Source of the DNA: Scatophagus argus
Taxonomy: Eukaryota > Chordata > Actinopteri > Scatophagidae
Assembly: GCF_020382885.2 (NCBI RefSeq)
Contig: NC_058502.1
Location: 14,597,950 to 14,661,949, forward strand
Direction: 5' to 3'
Length of the DNA stretch: 64,000 nt
Each line of letters begins with the position of its first letter. Within the stretch, counting starts at the first letter, position 1. This document shows positions 1 to 21,506 of this stretch, piece after piece. Made by a program: the position numbers and the translations under genes. The notes under the pieces are model-generated. The model searched no databases, was not told the origin of the DNA, and saw only the letters and a program-made list of their open reading frames with translations.

Positions 1-175
1 CTGTCTGTAACACTGAGAAATAAATCATGTTTATCGGATTTTGCCATGTAGCTCGCTGACCTCCAGACAAACAGCGTTGTAAAGTCATTTAGTGAAACTG
101 TCTGAGGTAGATAAAGTAAAACTTACTTACTATTTCAGATATGGATACTTACTTACAAACTTACTATAGAAATTT

Positions 176-455
176 CCATCCATTTTCTATACTGCTTACC
201 CATCAGGGTTGTGGGGGGGCCTGGAGCTGACTACAGACGAGAGGCGGGTTACACCCTGGACTGGTCGCCAGTCAATCACAAGACAAACAACCACACACGC
301 TCACACATGCACACCTAGGGGCAATGTAGAGTAGCCAATTAACCTAATGTGCATGCTTTGGGGATTTTGAGAGGAAGCCAGAAGACCGGGATTTGAACCT
401 GGAACCCTCTTGCCCTGAGGCACCATCCCTAACCACTGAACCACTGTATTGCCGC
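176..455 (+). repeat. Fish-type dispersed repeat, about 280 bp
   Basis: This matches from memory a repeat common in teleost genomes. It opens with a CCATCCATTTTCTATAC-like start, continues with a GAGGCGGGTTACACCCTGGA-like block and a GGCAATGTAGAGTAGCCAATTAACC-like core, and ends in GAACCACTG. It carries no coding capacity. A more diverged relative lies at about 55421-55594. I do not know its formal family name. It sits about 1.3 kb upstream of the FBXO11 start codon. Confidence 0.65.
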
Positions 456-1794
456 TACAGTAATATTATGAGAGAAAAAAATTCCAATAACTTTTATTAT
501 TTTCAAAGGCCTTAAAAATGGCCCACAAGCTTAAGCTATTAAGGACAAGATAAGTACAGTGATGTAAGCTGGTGTTCAGACGTTAACAGCCCTTGTAGGT
601 ATTAATGGATTCTACCCTGTCATAGACCGTATTTGGAACAGGATACAACATTATCATGTTGTGTACTGGGAACTGCAACCAAATATCTTAAAATGTGAAG
701 CACGGCAGAAAAAATGAAAGCAGTATCCTTTGACTGATCTGCTTAATATAAAAATGATCAAGCATCTGTTTTCTGGCTGCTTATGAGTTCTAAACACAGA
801 TGTGGCCACACTGTTGAATCCCATCTTGATCACTTATTTATACACTCTCATTCTCTGAGTCACTGCAGTATGCAATCTGAGTGAAGCTTTGGTTTGTAGC
901 TAAGCTCTCTCTTCATCACTTCACAGCCCACAAAGTTTGCATAGTAATAATCATGAGAAATTTCACTGATCCCAGTGGAAAAAATATATTCTTACTTGCC
1001 TTTTTTTAGAGGTCAAGCATTTTTCAGTTACCTTGTATGGTTTCCTACCAAGAGCTAAGGACAGCTTTTCTAGCCACTGATTGAATCATCTGTACTCAAA
1101 GATCAGTGCTTCATCACATTACAATTGAGCAAATAATGGAAAAATCAAGCTGTCCTACAAATCTTAGATACAATCAGAAATATAAAAATCTGTTCAAAAT
1201 TACTTATCTGTGGCAGCCTACTTTGTCATAGCATTAAAAAATATGTTGGGTGCCTCAGTAACAAATTAATGGCAGTCTGTTAGTTTTAAAGATAAACTTG
1301 TGGGATAAAGTGCGTGTTCTTCCTCTACAAGTAAGAGGCTGCCAACGTGCCCTTGAGCAAGACAACTTACCTACACCTATAAGGATTGTATTTAGCTTTG
1401 AAATGTAAATGACAGATAGAGTGCCACTGGGAGGGAAAGCACATTACCCCATGATGCTTGAATAGTTGAGCTCGGGGAGTGAAAGCAACCTCTGTTGAGT
1501 AGACCGCCTTGAACTGGGAAGGCAACGTGACGGCGAGAGGTCCTCCCATGTGATGTGACTGAGGCCTGACGGACTGTGCCTTTCTGTTATGGCTCCTCCT
1601 GCTTCAGTGGAACGGGGCAAGACGTAACGCCAGTGCAGGAGAACGGGAATAACACAGCGATACGTTTTTCCAAGAACCACGGCTAAAGATGGCAGATCAT
1701 GCAATGCTGAAGAAAAAGACATAGATGAAGTGCTTCGAGTCGCCTCTTCTGCTGTGAAGGCTTCGACATTTCCTCAAGATCAACAACACCCCAA
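456..1794. other. FBXO11 upstream flank and presumed promoter/5' UTR
   Basis: No supportable gene is present. At about 1342-1378 a short stretch (CGTGCCCTTGAGCAAGACAA) resembles the middle of the SINE at 43.85-44.15 kb and is probably a SINE scrap. The 200-300 bases before 1795 contain several CpGs and must hold the FBXO11 start site and 5' UTR if exon 1 is correct, but no TATA box or unambiguous initiator can be assigned by eye. Confidence 0.5.
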
Positions 1795-12686
<10,892 letters not shown>

Positions 12687-14290
12687 GCTCGAGACCCGAG
12701 GTCCTTTTGCGCTTCAGTCAGTAAGGGACGTAAGACACTTTAAGTTGTGCGGTGGCGGAGAAAGTCTCTAAACTAAAACACAGATTCACTTTGTCAGAGC
12801 ATATACGGTGACTGAAAAAAAAAAAAGACTTGGACATGAATATGCTAAAAGGAGACATTTAGGGGCAAGAAAGGTCTGATTATGGATGCCTCATGTTTTC
12901 TTCAGTTATTTGACAAAAAAAGAAAAAAAAAGATGACATCAGTGGAACAGAGCAGAGGAGCAGCTCACTCAGGGTTAGTGGGTGTGTTCGTTTGGTCCAA
13001 TGAAACCGGTGAGACGGACAAAAAGCCACTGAGGCTCGTCTACTTTTAAGAACAAGATACTGCAGTCATGTACAGACCCATCGTGGACTGACGCTCAGTC
13101 AGAAGAGGCACAATTTTTCTCATGAGGAGGCTCCAAAGGCCAAAGGCCCCAAATTCAACAATGCTTCCATCACTGGGCAACAGACGTGCTCGTATGATAT
13201 GTACGGGAAAAATGACCTAGCACTTCGAGTTTTTTTTTTTTCCCCCTCGAGACAACTGTTGAGATTTGATTTTAATGCTTTTTGTGTAGTTTTGTATTTT
13301 CATGCAAAAATCTTACTGTACTTGAATGTCTTTATTTTATTAAATGTGTTAAATTTCTTTGGTTATTATACCCTAGAATTGCTGTAATTCTACATGTCGC
13401 AGTATCTAACTTCTTTCTGTGAAAGAGATCAGAGAAAAGAGAGGAAAACACTAAACACTTTCTCCAGCAACGTTGACTCCTTTACATTTGCAATACAGAA
13501 AAATGGATGCTGAAATGTGCTTTCACAAGACTAGCATTGCGCTTTCTTTTAGGAATAGCATCTTTAATGTTTGTCTTTGCAAGGGAGCAGAGCAGCTGTG
13601 ATATCGCCCCCAATTTTTATGCAGATTTTCTGTTTGTATTGGCCTGTCACGCAAGAACCAATTTGCAGAAAGAGTTGATATTCTAATTAAGACCCAGCCT
13701 CTTACAATATAAAATTTTGTTTTTTGTTTGTTGTTTAGGACATTTGAATGGCTCTACATTGACAAATTGTCACTGATTTATCAGTCAAGTAGATTAATCT
13801 ATATACATCTTGCCCAGTATTACAATAAATGTGCTTGTCTTCTTTTTAAATAGTGGGCACATATGTTACTTCCTGGGTTCTTGAGATACACAACTTCCTT
13901 TAGAGGATGGACATCATTTTTACTTTGGAGTTAGTCCAAAAAAAAAAAAAAAGTCTTGTGAAAGCACAGCTTATCTTAATGTGTTTTCCCTTCTTTGTCA
14001 AAGTTGCTGGAGAATTTAAAATGCTTTTACTCTACTGAAGCTGAGACAAGTATCTATATACAGCACTATATGGTTTCATTTCCCTTCCCCTGTTCTTCCC
14101 CATTCATGTGTACTGGTGATTGTGGGTTCTCATACAGACTGAAATGTATGCATGTATCATAACATCTAGACTTAATATATTGTGAAGTATTCAATAACCG
14201 TTATGTAGGCGCTAGCGTGAATTAAAAGGGTTTAATTTCCTAGATGAAACATTGTCATTTTTTTAAAAATAAACTTTATTAGATCATTAC
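12687..14290 (+). other. fbxo11: FBXO11 3' UTR
   Basis: This A/T-rich stretch follows the stop. Poly(A) signals on the + strand include AATAAA at 13824-13829 and the distal AATAAA at 14268-14273, which is followed within about 20 bases by TTTATT and GT-containing sequence. The UTR would be about 1.15 kb (proximal) or 1.6 kb (distal). The end point is estimated because the cleavage site is not visible in genomic sequence. No gene lies inside. Confidence 0.7.
14268..14280. terminator. Back-to-back poly(A) signals for FBXO11 (+) and MSH6 (-)
   Basis: The 13 bases AATAAACTTTATT are a near-perfect palindrome. AATAAA reads on the + strand at 14268-14273 and on the - strand at 14280-14275, with one C between. 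It lies downstream of the stop codons of both convergent genes and can serve both. Cleavage 10-30 bases beyond each hexamer would make the two transcripts overlap by a few tens of bases. A further - strand AATAAA is at 14303-14298. Confidence 0.7.
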
Positions 14291-14532
14291 AGTAGTGTTT
14301 ATTTCAAGAAAAACTGAAAACAAATCCTCTGCAGGATCAAAGCATGTATACAAACTACAGGTTACTGAGCATCTAAACAAATGAAGCAAATTGTGTGTTG
14401 CCCTTACAGTAGTTTTTTTTTTTTTTTTTTTTTTCAAGAAAACTGAAAACAAAACCTCAGCAGAATCAAAGCATGTATACAAACTACACGTTATTGAGCA
14501 TCTGAACAAGTGAAGCAAAGTGTGTGTTGCCC
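14287..14532. repeat. Tandem duplication at the 3' end of MSH6 (copy A 14287-14403, copy B 14404-14532)
   Basis: Two head-to-tail copies each begin TTACAGTAG and end GTGTGTTGCCC with no bases between. Outside a T22 run in copy B they differ at about eight positions plus a one-base indel over roughly 100 bases. Copy B (first in MSH6 transcription) contains the last 16 MSH6 codons including the stop, and the proximal 3' UTR. Copy A lies wholly in the 3' UTR, and the corresponding reading frame there hits TAG after nine codons. Copy A carries AATAAA (- strand 14303-14298) where copy B has the homopolymer. Confidence 0.9.
14413..14434. repeat. T22/A22 mononucleotide run in the MSH6 3' UTR
   Basis: There are 22 consecutive T on the + strand (A22 in the MSH6 transcript), about 50 bases after the MSH6 stop codon. 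It replaces the segment that in the sister copy reads AAATAAACA. Runs of this length are normally unstable without mismatch repair. Confidence 0.95.
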
Positions 14533-14565
14533 AGCGTTGTATCCTCAGCAAACTGGCAGAGCTTC
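14484..14565 (-). CDS. msh6: MSH6 exon 10: C-terminal tail
   Basis: After a TCTTGCAG acceptor, the exon completes [15 protein letters not shown] and ends [15 protein letters not shown] with TAG at 14486-14484. The tail is in the place of mammalian LFREVCLASERS...LIKEL but is only loosely similar. The last 16 codons (stop included) lie inside the tandem duplication. The splice phase (AA|G) and the KK-L-C junction support the frame. Confidence 0.85.
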
Positions 14566-17500
14566 CTGCAAGAGGAGAGAAAAGGAGTGGAAAAAAAAAA
14601 TCAAGACTCAAATCCTTGCTTTGGAAGTCAGTGCAGTAGCTACATAATATGTTAATCCTTGCTTGTTAATACATACTTGAAGAGCCTTAGGCTGATGGTG
14701 CTTTTCTCAAACTCTCTGGCCTTCCTGTGGCCTGACTGGATGACTTCCTCCGGCAGGCTGGCGAGTCGAGCAGCATTGAAGCCGTAACTCTTTGGACAAG
14801 CACCAGTGATGAACTTGTAGAGGAATGTGATTGTCTCTTGACTTGGATCCTCGCATTCATTCTCCACCATGCACGCCTGAAAGGGACACAGCAGTGACAC
14901 TACACATAATACCTGGGCACTACACATGATTAACAATGCACAAAAATGCTGCACTGTAAATTATATGAGCAACGGAGGTGAGATTACAGAATACCCTTTG
15001 AGCACAAGGCTGATGTTATTCATTTGTGTACATAATGAATAATCTCCATGTAACTAGGTTGTTTTTTTTTGACATTGTACACAAAATTACTCAACCTTAA
15101 ATTACTGGCATCACTCACTGAGCACAGAAAGTTCAGTTGCAGGTTGTGGCTAGAGGGGCACCCACAACGATGGCACCTGCTATGCAGCTGTGTTGTCGAG
15201 ACCTAACCCTAAAACATCCGCATGATCTAAAGTTCAATGTGTCATTGCATTGATCTTTTTCCACTATTTACATTCCAATACAGTTAAGAGGGAATGATTT
15301 CAACACAAACTATTATGTTGGGAATACAAATAACTAAGAAAATTATAACCAATACCTCCCAGGCTCTGTATGAACCCAGAAATATGACCTCAAAAGTTAA
15401 TTTCCTGTGCCAAAGGTTTTACTATCAGATAACAGACTGTAAGAAACAAACTGTATACGACTGAATACCAATGAGGGTTGTAATGAATAAGAAACCAATA
15501 TAGTAAGACAGACAGGATGCAATAATAAAATACAATTCAGAAGACTGTTGCCAAAATGAAAATGAGTCGCAGCTTTTTATATGTTAATATTCTGACACTC
15601 TGCTAGTGTTTGCCTGTTTGGTGCATGTTCTGCAATGCTGTGCTCACCATGTGGCCCAACCGCACAGCATGGTTGTTGGCATAGTCCTCCACCAGTGAGT
15701 GGTAATGTGTAGAGAAGAGTGTGCGACAGCAGATCTTCTCAGCAAGTTCCTTCACAACAGCACTGGCAATTGCTGTGCCGTCATATGTGGCCGTGCCCCT
15801 TCCTGCAAACAGTTCACAACTGAATGGTTACAACTCCACAACCAGAACAAACCACTTCCTGACAAGATTAATGCCTCTGCTGTTCACGGTTACTATGAAT
15901 AAACCCTAATAAGCAACAACAAACTTGCCTAATTCATCCAGGAGCACAAGGGAGTGTTTAGTGGCATGGTGCAGGATGCTGGCAGTCTCACTGAGCTCCA
16001 CGAAAAAGGTACTTTCTCCTAGAGAAGACATAATGGATAATGCAAGCTTGGAAGAGGCAACTCCAGACTTTTATGTGTTACATTAGAGCAGCTCATGATG
16101 TTACCAGCCATAATACGATCCGAGGCTCCCAGCCGAGTGAAGACCCTGTCGACTGGCGTGAAGCGCAGGCTCTCAGCAGGAACATAGCAACCCAGCTGGG
16201 CTAGGATGATCACAAGTCCACACTGAACAAAAAGAGCAGCACAGTATATCAATATGAGAGTGCATGCAAACCTGTGACTGTCTGCATGGATGTCAAATTA
16301 TAATAATTTCAAGTCTGCCCGTTTTTGTGCTTGTACACATGGAGAAAACAATAACACGTTAGTGAGATCAAAATCTATCTATAAATGACACACCTGTCTC
16401 ATGAGAGTAGATTTTCCACCCATGTTTGGCCCTGTGACAAGGACACAGGACGCATCACCTTTCCCTTCATCACCGTCACTGCTGCCAGGGCAGCCAATGT
16501 GGATGTCATTTGGGATGAAGTCGTCGCCAAAAAAGGTCTTGGTGACGCAAGGGTGGCGGGATCCGGTGAGGGCAAGGAAGGGTGCCACCTGGTCATCACC
16601 CTCAGGGAGCACCACCTCTGGCCTGGCCATCGGTCCGTCTCCACCCTGACTGTAGCGTGACATGGCCAGCAGCACATCTAAAAATCATTGACAATTCATT
16701 AGCAATAAAAGTAAAATGATGCTTACTCAACCAAGCATCCTTTAAAAATGACAACTTTCTACCCGCTTTCTTGTTATTTTACTGGATGATTTTGTAGCTT
16801 AGCTCAGTTCAAACGAATTAAATAAACCTATGACTGAGGTAAGGCCCACTGGTAGAAAAGCACATTATAAGCCAATTACGTTACTACACTACAGATCAGT
16901 AATAAACTATGCAATTATCTCCTTCTTTCAGGAGAAAACACCAGCAAACATTTCCAATACGACTGAAAAACAAATTAATTACTGTCAGCTCAGCAGAGTT
17001 TTAAATGAATAGTTACTGAACAGCAAGACTTTTAGCAAGCACTCACTATGCAATCGTCATCTAATACACATTAGAGAGGCACACTGGCAACATCTGCAGG
17101 AAATGTATTCATAGCAGGCACCTGAAAAGTAAACTCATTTTCTACTTCTGTCATCACTTGACAAATTTGACTGATGTACACCGTAAATAAGAATGCAGAT
17201 TAAGAAGAATAAAGGGCATGAAATTACCCAGCACTGCCATGCACTCCACACTGGTCTTCCACTCTTTGTAGTTCTTGTCAAAGTTGTAGAAGAGCCTCCT
17301 CATGCAGTCTTTCAGGGCAGCATCTCTCTTCTCCTCAAATCCCTGCAGCTCTGAGAACAGCCGCTCGGTCTCCTTTGTCACGTAACGCTTCCAGCCTTTC
17401 TTTGTGGACTTCACCTCGTACTCCTCAGGAATATTCCTCTCCGAGACACTGTCAGGAACCTCCATCTGGTAGCGGTTTCGCCCAGTTCCCCAGTAGGCCA

Positions 17501-20500
17501 TGCTTTTACAGCCAAGTCTCTTCTTCTGTCGGTCCAGGTAATCCTGCAGCTCTCGTTCACAGTTCTTGATACCAGTCAGAGCCTGGTCGTACTCTGGGTC
17601 AAACCCAGCCTTAGGGGTTATGACACCTGTAGTGCGCGCTTTCTGATGGTCAAAGGCTGTCTCCCAGCGCCGGAGTTCAGCAGAGAGGTCAGGAAAGAGC
17701 CCGTCCTTTTCACTTTTCAGACTGACAACTTGGCGAAGCAATGTGGATTGACATTCGCCTGAAACTGGAGCGAGGACAGAAATGATCTCTTGCATAATTT
17801 TGAAGCCTTCCAGTGCTGAGAGGAAGTCTGCAATCTTGCGCTTGCTGTAGGTGACCTCCTCATAGAGAACTGCTCTGCTGTCAGGGTGATCCTGGCCCTT
17901 CAGGGGAGTGCCAATGCTGTGGATCTTACTCAGAAGACGCTCCAAATCTGGGAGCTTCTTTAGAAGGTCTGAAACCTCAGTAGCCTGGGCCTGAGCTCCC
18001 ATCAGGTCCTCTACTGCATCCAGTCGGTCCTTAATGGATGTGGGGTTACACAAGGGAGCACAGACCCACTGCTTCAGCAGCCTCTTTCCAAACGGGGTAG
18101 AGCAGGTGTCCAAGCGCTCCAGCAGTGTCCCTTCTGTTCCTCCTGACCCATTCTGAAAGATTTCCAAGTTTGCTAGTGTCACTCCATCAAGCACCATCCG
18201 CTGACGAGTCTTGGCAAAAAAACTGCCGGGTCCAGCAGCTTTCTCCATCTCAACATCAACAGGGACATATTTTTCAAAGTTGGCCAGAGAGAGCAGCTCT
18301 TTGTCAACCAGGCATTTCTTCAGGTAGAAAATACATCCACCCAGTGCTGACAGTGCCAGCTCATAGCCTTCTTTAGGAGTAAGGCACAGTGAATCGCTCT
18401 CAGAAGTCATCTCTCTTAGAAGAGCGGGAAGAAATTTGTTCCCTGTCCCCTGATCCTCACCACCACTCTCTCTAAAATAATCTTCCTCTGATAGGGTTTT
18501 AAGAGTCTTCTGAGGATCCCAGAACTGTGTGCTGGCATTAAGTCCTTCCTGCAGAGCAGAGGACAGAGAGGCCCTGAGTATTTTGCGTGTTTCAACGGAT
18601 GGGTTCCCCCTTTCAAAGAGCACTTCAGCAGGGGGAAAGTGTGCTATCAGAGTGCGCAGGCGTGAGCAGTGCCGATCGTCTGGAAACTGACCCACATGGA
18701 AAAAACCCACAGAGGTATCTACAAAGCAGACTCCATATGTGCGGCAACGCCCGGAGCTTTCCTCTTCAGCCTTTTCCTTTAAACTCAGCAGGAACTTGCT
18801 CTGAGTCTCAGAGGGAGCGCCGTCCAACACGCTATATGTTTGGGTACCACGTGTGATAATCCGGCACACCTCTCTTCTCACCACACGGTCAAACTTTGTG
18901 GGCTTGGCCATGGTCTTACAGCGTGCTTCCATCATCTCCGGGGTCTCTGTCTGCTCCACACGAGCCACCTTGTAGCCCTTCTGGACCAGTACGTCTGAGA
19001 AACGTCCAAAGCCAATCTCTGGAAAGCCTGAGTGTGCCCAGGTCCCCTTCATAAAAGTCAGTCCCATCTCACTGACTCCTATCACAGCGTCCATGTGGTA
19101 GAGCTCATAAAACTTCCCCACCTTGTAGAAAATGACTGTATCAAACATCTCAGATTTGAGCTGCCACCACCGACGCATACCAGGAGTGTTTCTGTTTAGA
19201 AAGTCTTCTGGTACATACAGGGTTGTAGGATCGTAGTTGTCCTCCATCTGACGCCGCCTTCTGCTGTCCTTCCTTCTGCCATCCTGCAACCACTCCAACT
19301 TTTCGTGGTCCCAAATTGTGGTACCTCCACCGCTGCCCGATCCATCTGTCTGGCTCTCAAAGTTGTCAGGGGCAGAAAAGGCTGACAAACGGGACTTTGT
19401 GTTGACTGAAACAGCTGCTGGAGCTCGTTTTGGTGCACTGGATGGGGTAGTAAGTATCTTGGCTTTTGTAGGAGCAGGCTTTTCTGAGGGTCGTTTGCGC
19501 TTTACAGGCTTGACGGGGCTGTCTGCTTCGGACTCCTGTGTGCTCTCCTCTTCACTGCTCACTGTCCCTTCTTCCTCCTCATCCTCACTGCTGGACGCAG
19601 CTTGTTCTGGTTTGAATTCTTCATCTGATCCATCACTGTCTGAGGCTACAATTATGCGACGGCGCTTGGCCTTATTCCCCTTTTCTGCTGAAGCACGTGA
19701 TGAATGCCGACTGACCTTGGGCGACTTCACCGTCTCATTTTTCTGGACATCCTCATCACTGGTTTCTTCATCACTCAGAGTTGGCTTGTCAAGCTGGGAG
19801 GAAGAAAAGATGAAGGAGGAAGGACAGGTAAAAATGTTGTTACTAGCCTGGTTACATTAAACACACACACACAGCATTACAATTACAACTGCTGAAAAGG
19901 AGCATTAGAACAGCATTGTTATATTGCCTGTAAAGTGCACACGTTTATGTCCACAAGTGTTGCCATACATCAAATAGAATGACAATATCACCTCCATTTC
20001 TTCATCGTCATCTTCATCATCAGAGGCATCCATACAAAGACGCATCTTTAATCTTTTCTTGGGGCTGTCACTCATAACTTTATCAGCGAGCTCCATTGCA
20101 CGACGGATTACAGGTTTCCCACTGAAGAACACACCTCCCATTTTAGCATCGCTGCTGTTAGAGCCTGCAAAACAGTACAAATTACATGACCTGTCATTCA
20201 GATGTAGCACATATGGTCACGTTGGACAAATCACATTATAGTCACAGCTCTAAGATCATTACGTGACTAAGTGCAGCCAACCTTGGTACTCTCTGACATA
20301 TTTAGTGCTGACCCATCCTCTAGTAGGTGGCTCATCAAAGAAATGGACATGTATGCGTTGGTTCCGCCCACTGCCCCTCATCTGCTGTCCACTCAGAGGC
20401 TGGGGTACCACCATGCATGGCCACCAGGGGTGTCCCTCCAGTTTTGCCCACACGAGGGCACCAGCATTAAATGTGCATGTGGAGTCACTGAAGGAAGAAG

Positions 20501-21506
20501 AAGAAACATTCAAGGCGTCTCATTTTGAGTCAATTTATAGGGTCATCACGTGTGTAGAATAATTAGCAGCTTTTATTACTGGTATTGCTTTGAACAGTCT
20601 TCAGTTTACTGCAGCTAGCCACTGACATCTAAGATCAGATTGTGTCAAACTGACAAAATACTGCAGCTCTGAGAAGGTGATGTAGTTTTGAATACTTCTC
20701 AATCTGGAGTACACTTCATTTAAAAGTTAACCAGCTAGAGCCTTCTGAACATATGACTAACCTATGTGTTATTTTTTGGATGGGTGTCATTTTGAGGACA
20801 GAAACGCATGTATAGATTTTGCTGAGTGTCGTTTCCTTGCCACTTGGACTCCTGCATTATTGCTGTTTCCATCACAGACCACAATGAAATTATCTTATGG
20901 CCTTTTCTCATGTTATTCTTAACATTTTTTTCCCCCCACGTTGTTAAGTTAGCAGCGACCGAGGGAAAACATCGTACACAACAGCGTCTTGCAGGAGTGC
21001 AAATGTCATGCTTGATCAAAAGCAGGTCCAATTTATATTTAAGTTTATCCGGTAAATGAAAACGAAAGACGTTGTTGCAAGACAGCCCGCAGGTTTTCAT
21101 GAGCCGAGTAACTTAGATTTATTTCCCCATCAACCAAATGCGACTTTTGGAGGGCTTGCAGACATTGTAAAGCAGAAATAAAAAACGTGTGCGACGTGTT
21201 TCCAACAAATAAACTTGCCCCAACATTATCATGACTGACTCACCTCTGTTTGGTTGTTGGGGCCTTGTCGCCAAATAGTTTGCCGAATCCCGCTTTGGCA
21301 GGCTTGGAGTTACTTTTCGGCTTAATGTTGTTGGTCTTGGTTGTCTTGTGTTGGTGTGCTTGTTTAGCTTGCTCTTTCGGAGAGGAATTAGACTTCTCCA
21401 CGGAGGAAGGGAGGTCTGCTTCGGTTGGAGAAGGACTCGGCTTCGCCTTGGAGACCGGCGGCGGAGACTTGGTAAAAAAATTGAAAAGTGAGCTTTGCTT
21501 CGCCAT
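14484..21506 (-). CDS. msh6: MSH6: MutS-alpha mismatch-recognition ATPase (10 coding exons)
   Basis: Exons in transcript order (high to low): 21506-21244, 20487-20282, 20164-19992, 19793-17228, 16677-16394, 16222-16105, 16018-15929, 15802-15648, 14876-14677, 14565-14484. Phases join into 4137 nt, or 1378 residues (human about 1360). The protein pairs with MSH2, binds base mispairs and small loops, and starts mismatch repair in the nucleus. Visible: N-terminal PCNA-binding PIP box QSSLFNFF (4-11); PWWP domain from about 95; acidic and K/R-rich linker; mismatch-binding F-Y-E at F442/E444; Walker [10 protein letters not shown] at about 1152-1160; STFFVELSE signature; Walker B LVLLDELG; conserved H-loop FSTHYHSL. 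The start was chosen because [11 protein letters not shown] matches the family N terminus; an in-frame ATG five codons upstream precedes the conserved start. Oddities: a GC-AG intron 7, RQC in place of mammalian RQA after Walker A, and a tandemly duplicated 3' end. Confidence 0.97.
15648..16018 (-). CDS. msh6: MSH6 exons 7-8: Walker B, ATPase signature and H-loop
   Basis: Exon 7 (16018-15929) encodes [30 protein letters not shown]. Exon 8 (15802-15648) continues [20 protein letters not shown] to [20 protein letters not shown]. The intron between them splits the Gly codon of DELG and has a GC donor (G|GCAAGT). The fish reads GTATY where mammals have GTATF. Confidence 0.94.
15803..15928 (-). 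other. msh6: GC-AG intron 7 of MSH6
   Basis: The - strand donor reads TTAG|GCAAGT and the acceptor TTTGCAG|GA. GCAAGT is the strong consensus for the U2-type GC-AG class. The nearest GT (four bases further on) would break the frame in the Walker B motif, so the GC donor is required for a conserved protein. The other MSH6 and FBXO11 introns are GT-AG. Confidence 0.85.
16394..16677 (-). CDS. msh6: MSH6 exon 5: ATPase core with Walker A
   Basis: The exon encodes [20 protein letters not shown] and [20 protein letters not shown], and ends [17 protein letters not shown]. The Walker A lysine is about residue 1158. The [19 protein letters not shown] segment before Walker A is a variable acidic loop. 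It is spliced to exon 6 at phase 0. Confidence 0.96.
17228..19793 (-). CDS. msh6: MSH6 exon 4: mismatch-binding, connector, lever and clamp domains
   Basis: This single 2566-nt exon encodes about 855 residues, as in other vertebrate MSH6 genes, where exon 4 holds over half of the coding sequence. It begins with an acidic linker (SEDEEEE) and KRRR-type basic patches. It continues into [30 protein letters not shown] with the F-x-E mismatch wedge, then [25 protein letters not shown], and the lever/clamp region to [21 protein letters not shown]. It ends CTG G|gtaatt. No stop or frameshift is present. Confidence 0.97.
20282..20487 (-). CDS. msh6: MSH6 exon 2: PWWP domain
   Basis: After a CTTCAG acceptor the exon encodes [18 protein letters not shown], then [19 protein letters not shown], the core of the PWWP module that in mammalian MSH6 reads H3K36me3. 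The donor is CAAG|gttggc, a weak but GT-starting site. The phase match to exon 3 (GSNSSDAK...) supports it. Confidence 0.95.
21244..21506 (-). CDS. msh6: MSH6 exon 1: PIP box and Ser/Pro/Lys-rich linker
   Basis: The exon encodes [20 protein letters not shown] and a low-complexity Lys/Ser/Pro region up to KAPTTKQ. Gln4, Leu7, Phe10 and Phe11 form the canonical Q-x-x-L-x-x-F-F PCNA-interacting motif at the extreme N terminus, as in other MSH6 proteins. It ends AG|gtgagt at phase 2. Confidence 0.95.

Larger units (their letters stand above)
14260..14483 (-). other. msh6: MSH6 3' UTR
   Basis: From the TAG at 14486-14484 the transcript runs through the A22 tract and duplicated copy A to AATAAA hexamers at 14303-14298 and 14280-14275 (- strand). 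The expected length is only about 200-225 nt. The far end is estimated. Confidence 0.65.

Noticed and set aside
14279..14611. 110-codon - strand frame with an internal protein repeat and a Lys run
   Set aside because: It is an off-frame reading of MSH6 exon 10 and the tandem duplication; the Lys run is the A22 tract. The MSH6 splice phase uses another frame.
19318..19860. 180-codon + strand frame
   Set aside because: It lies antisense over the acidic, Ser-rich part of MSH6 exon 4 and has no recognisable motif; a typical shadow of a biased coding sequence.
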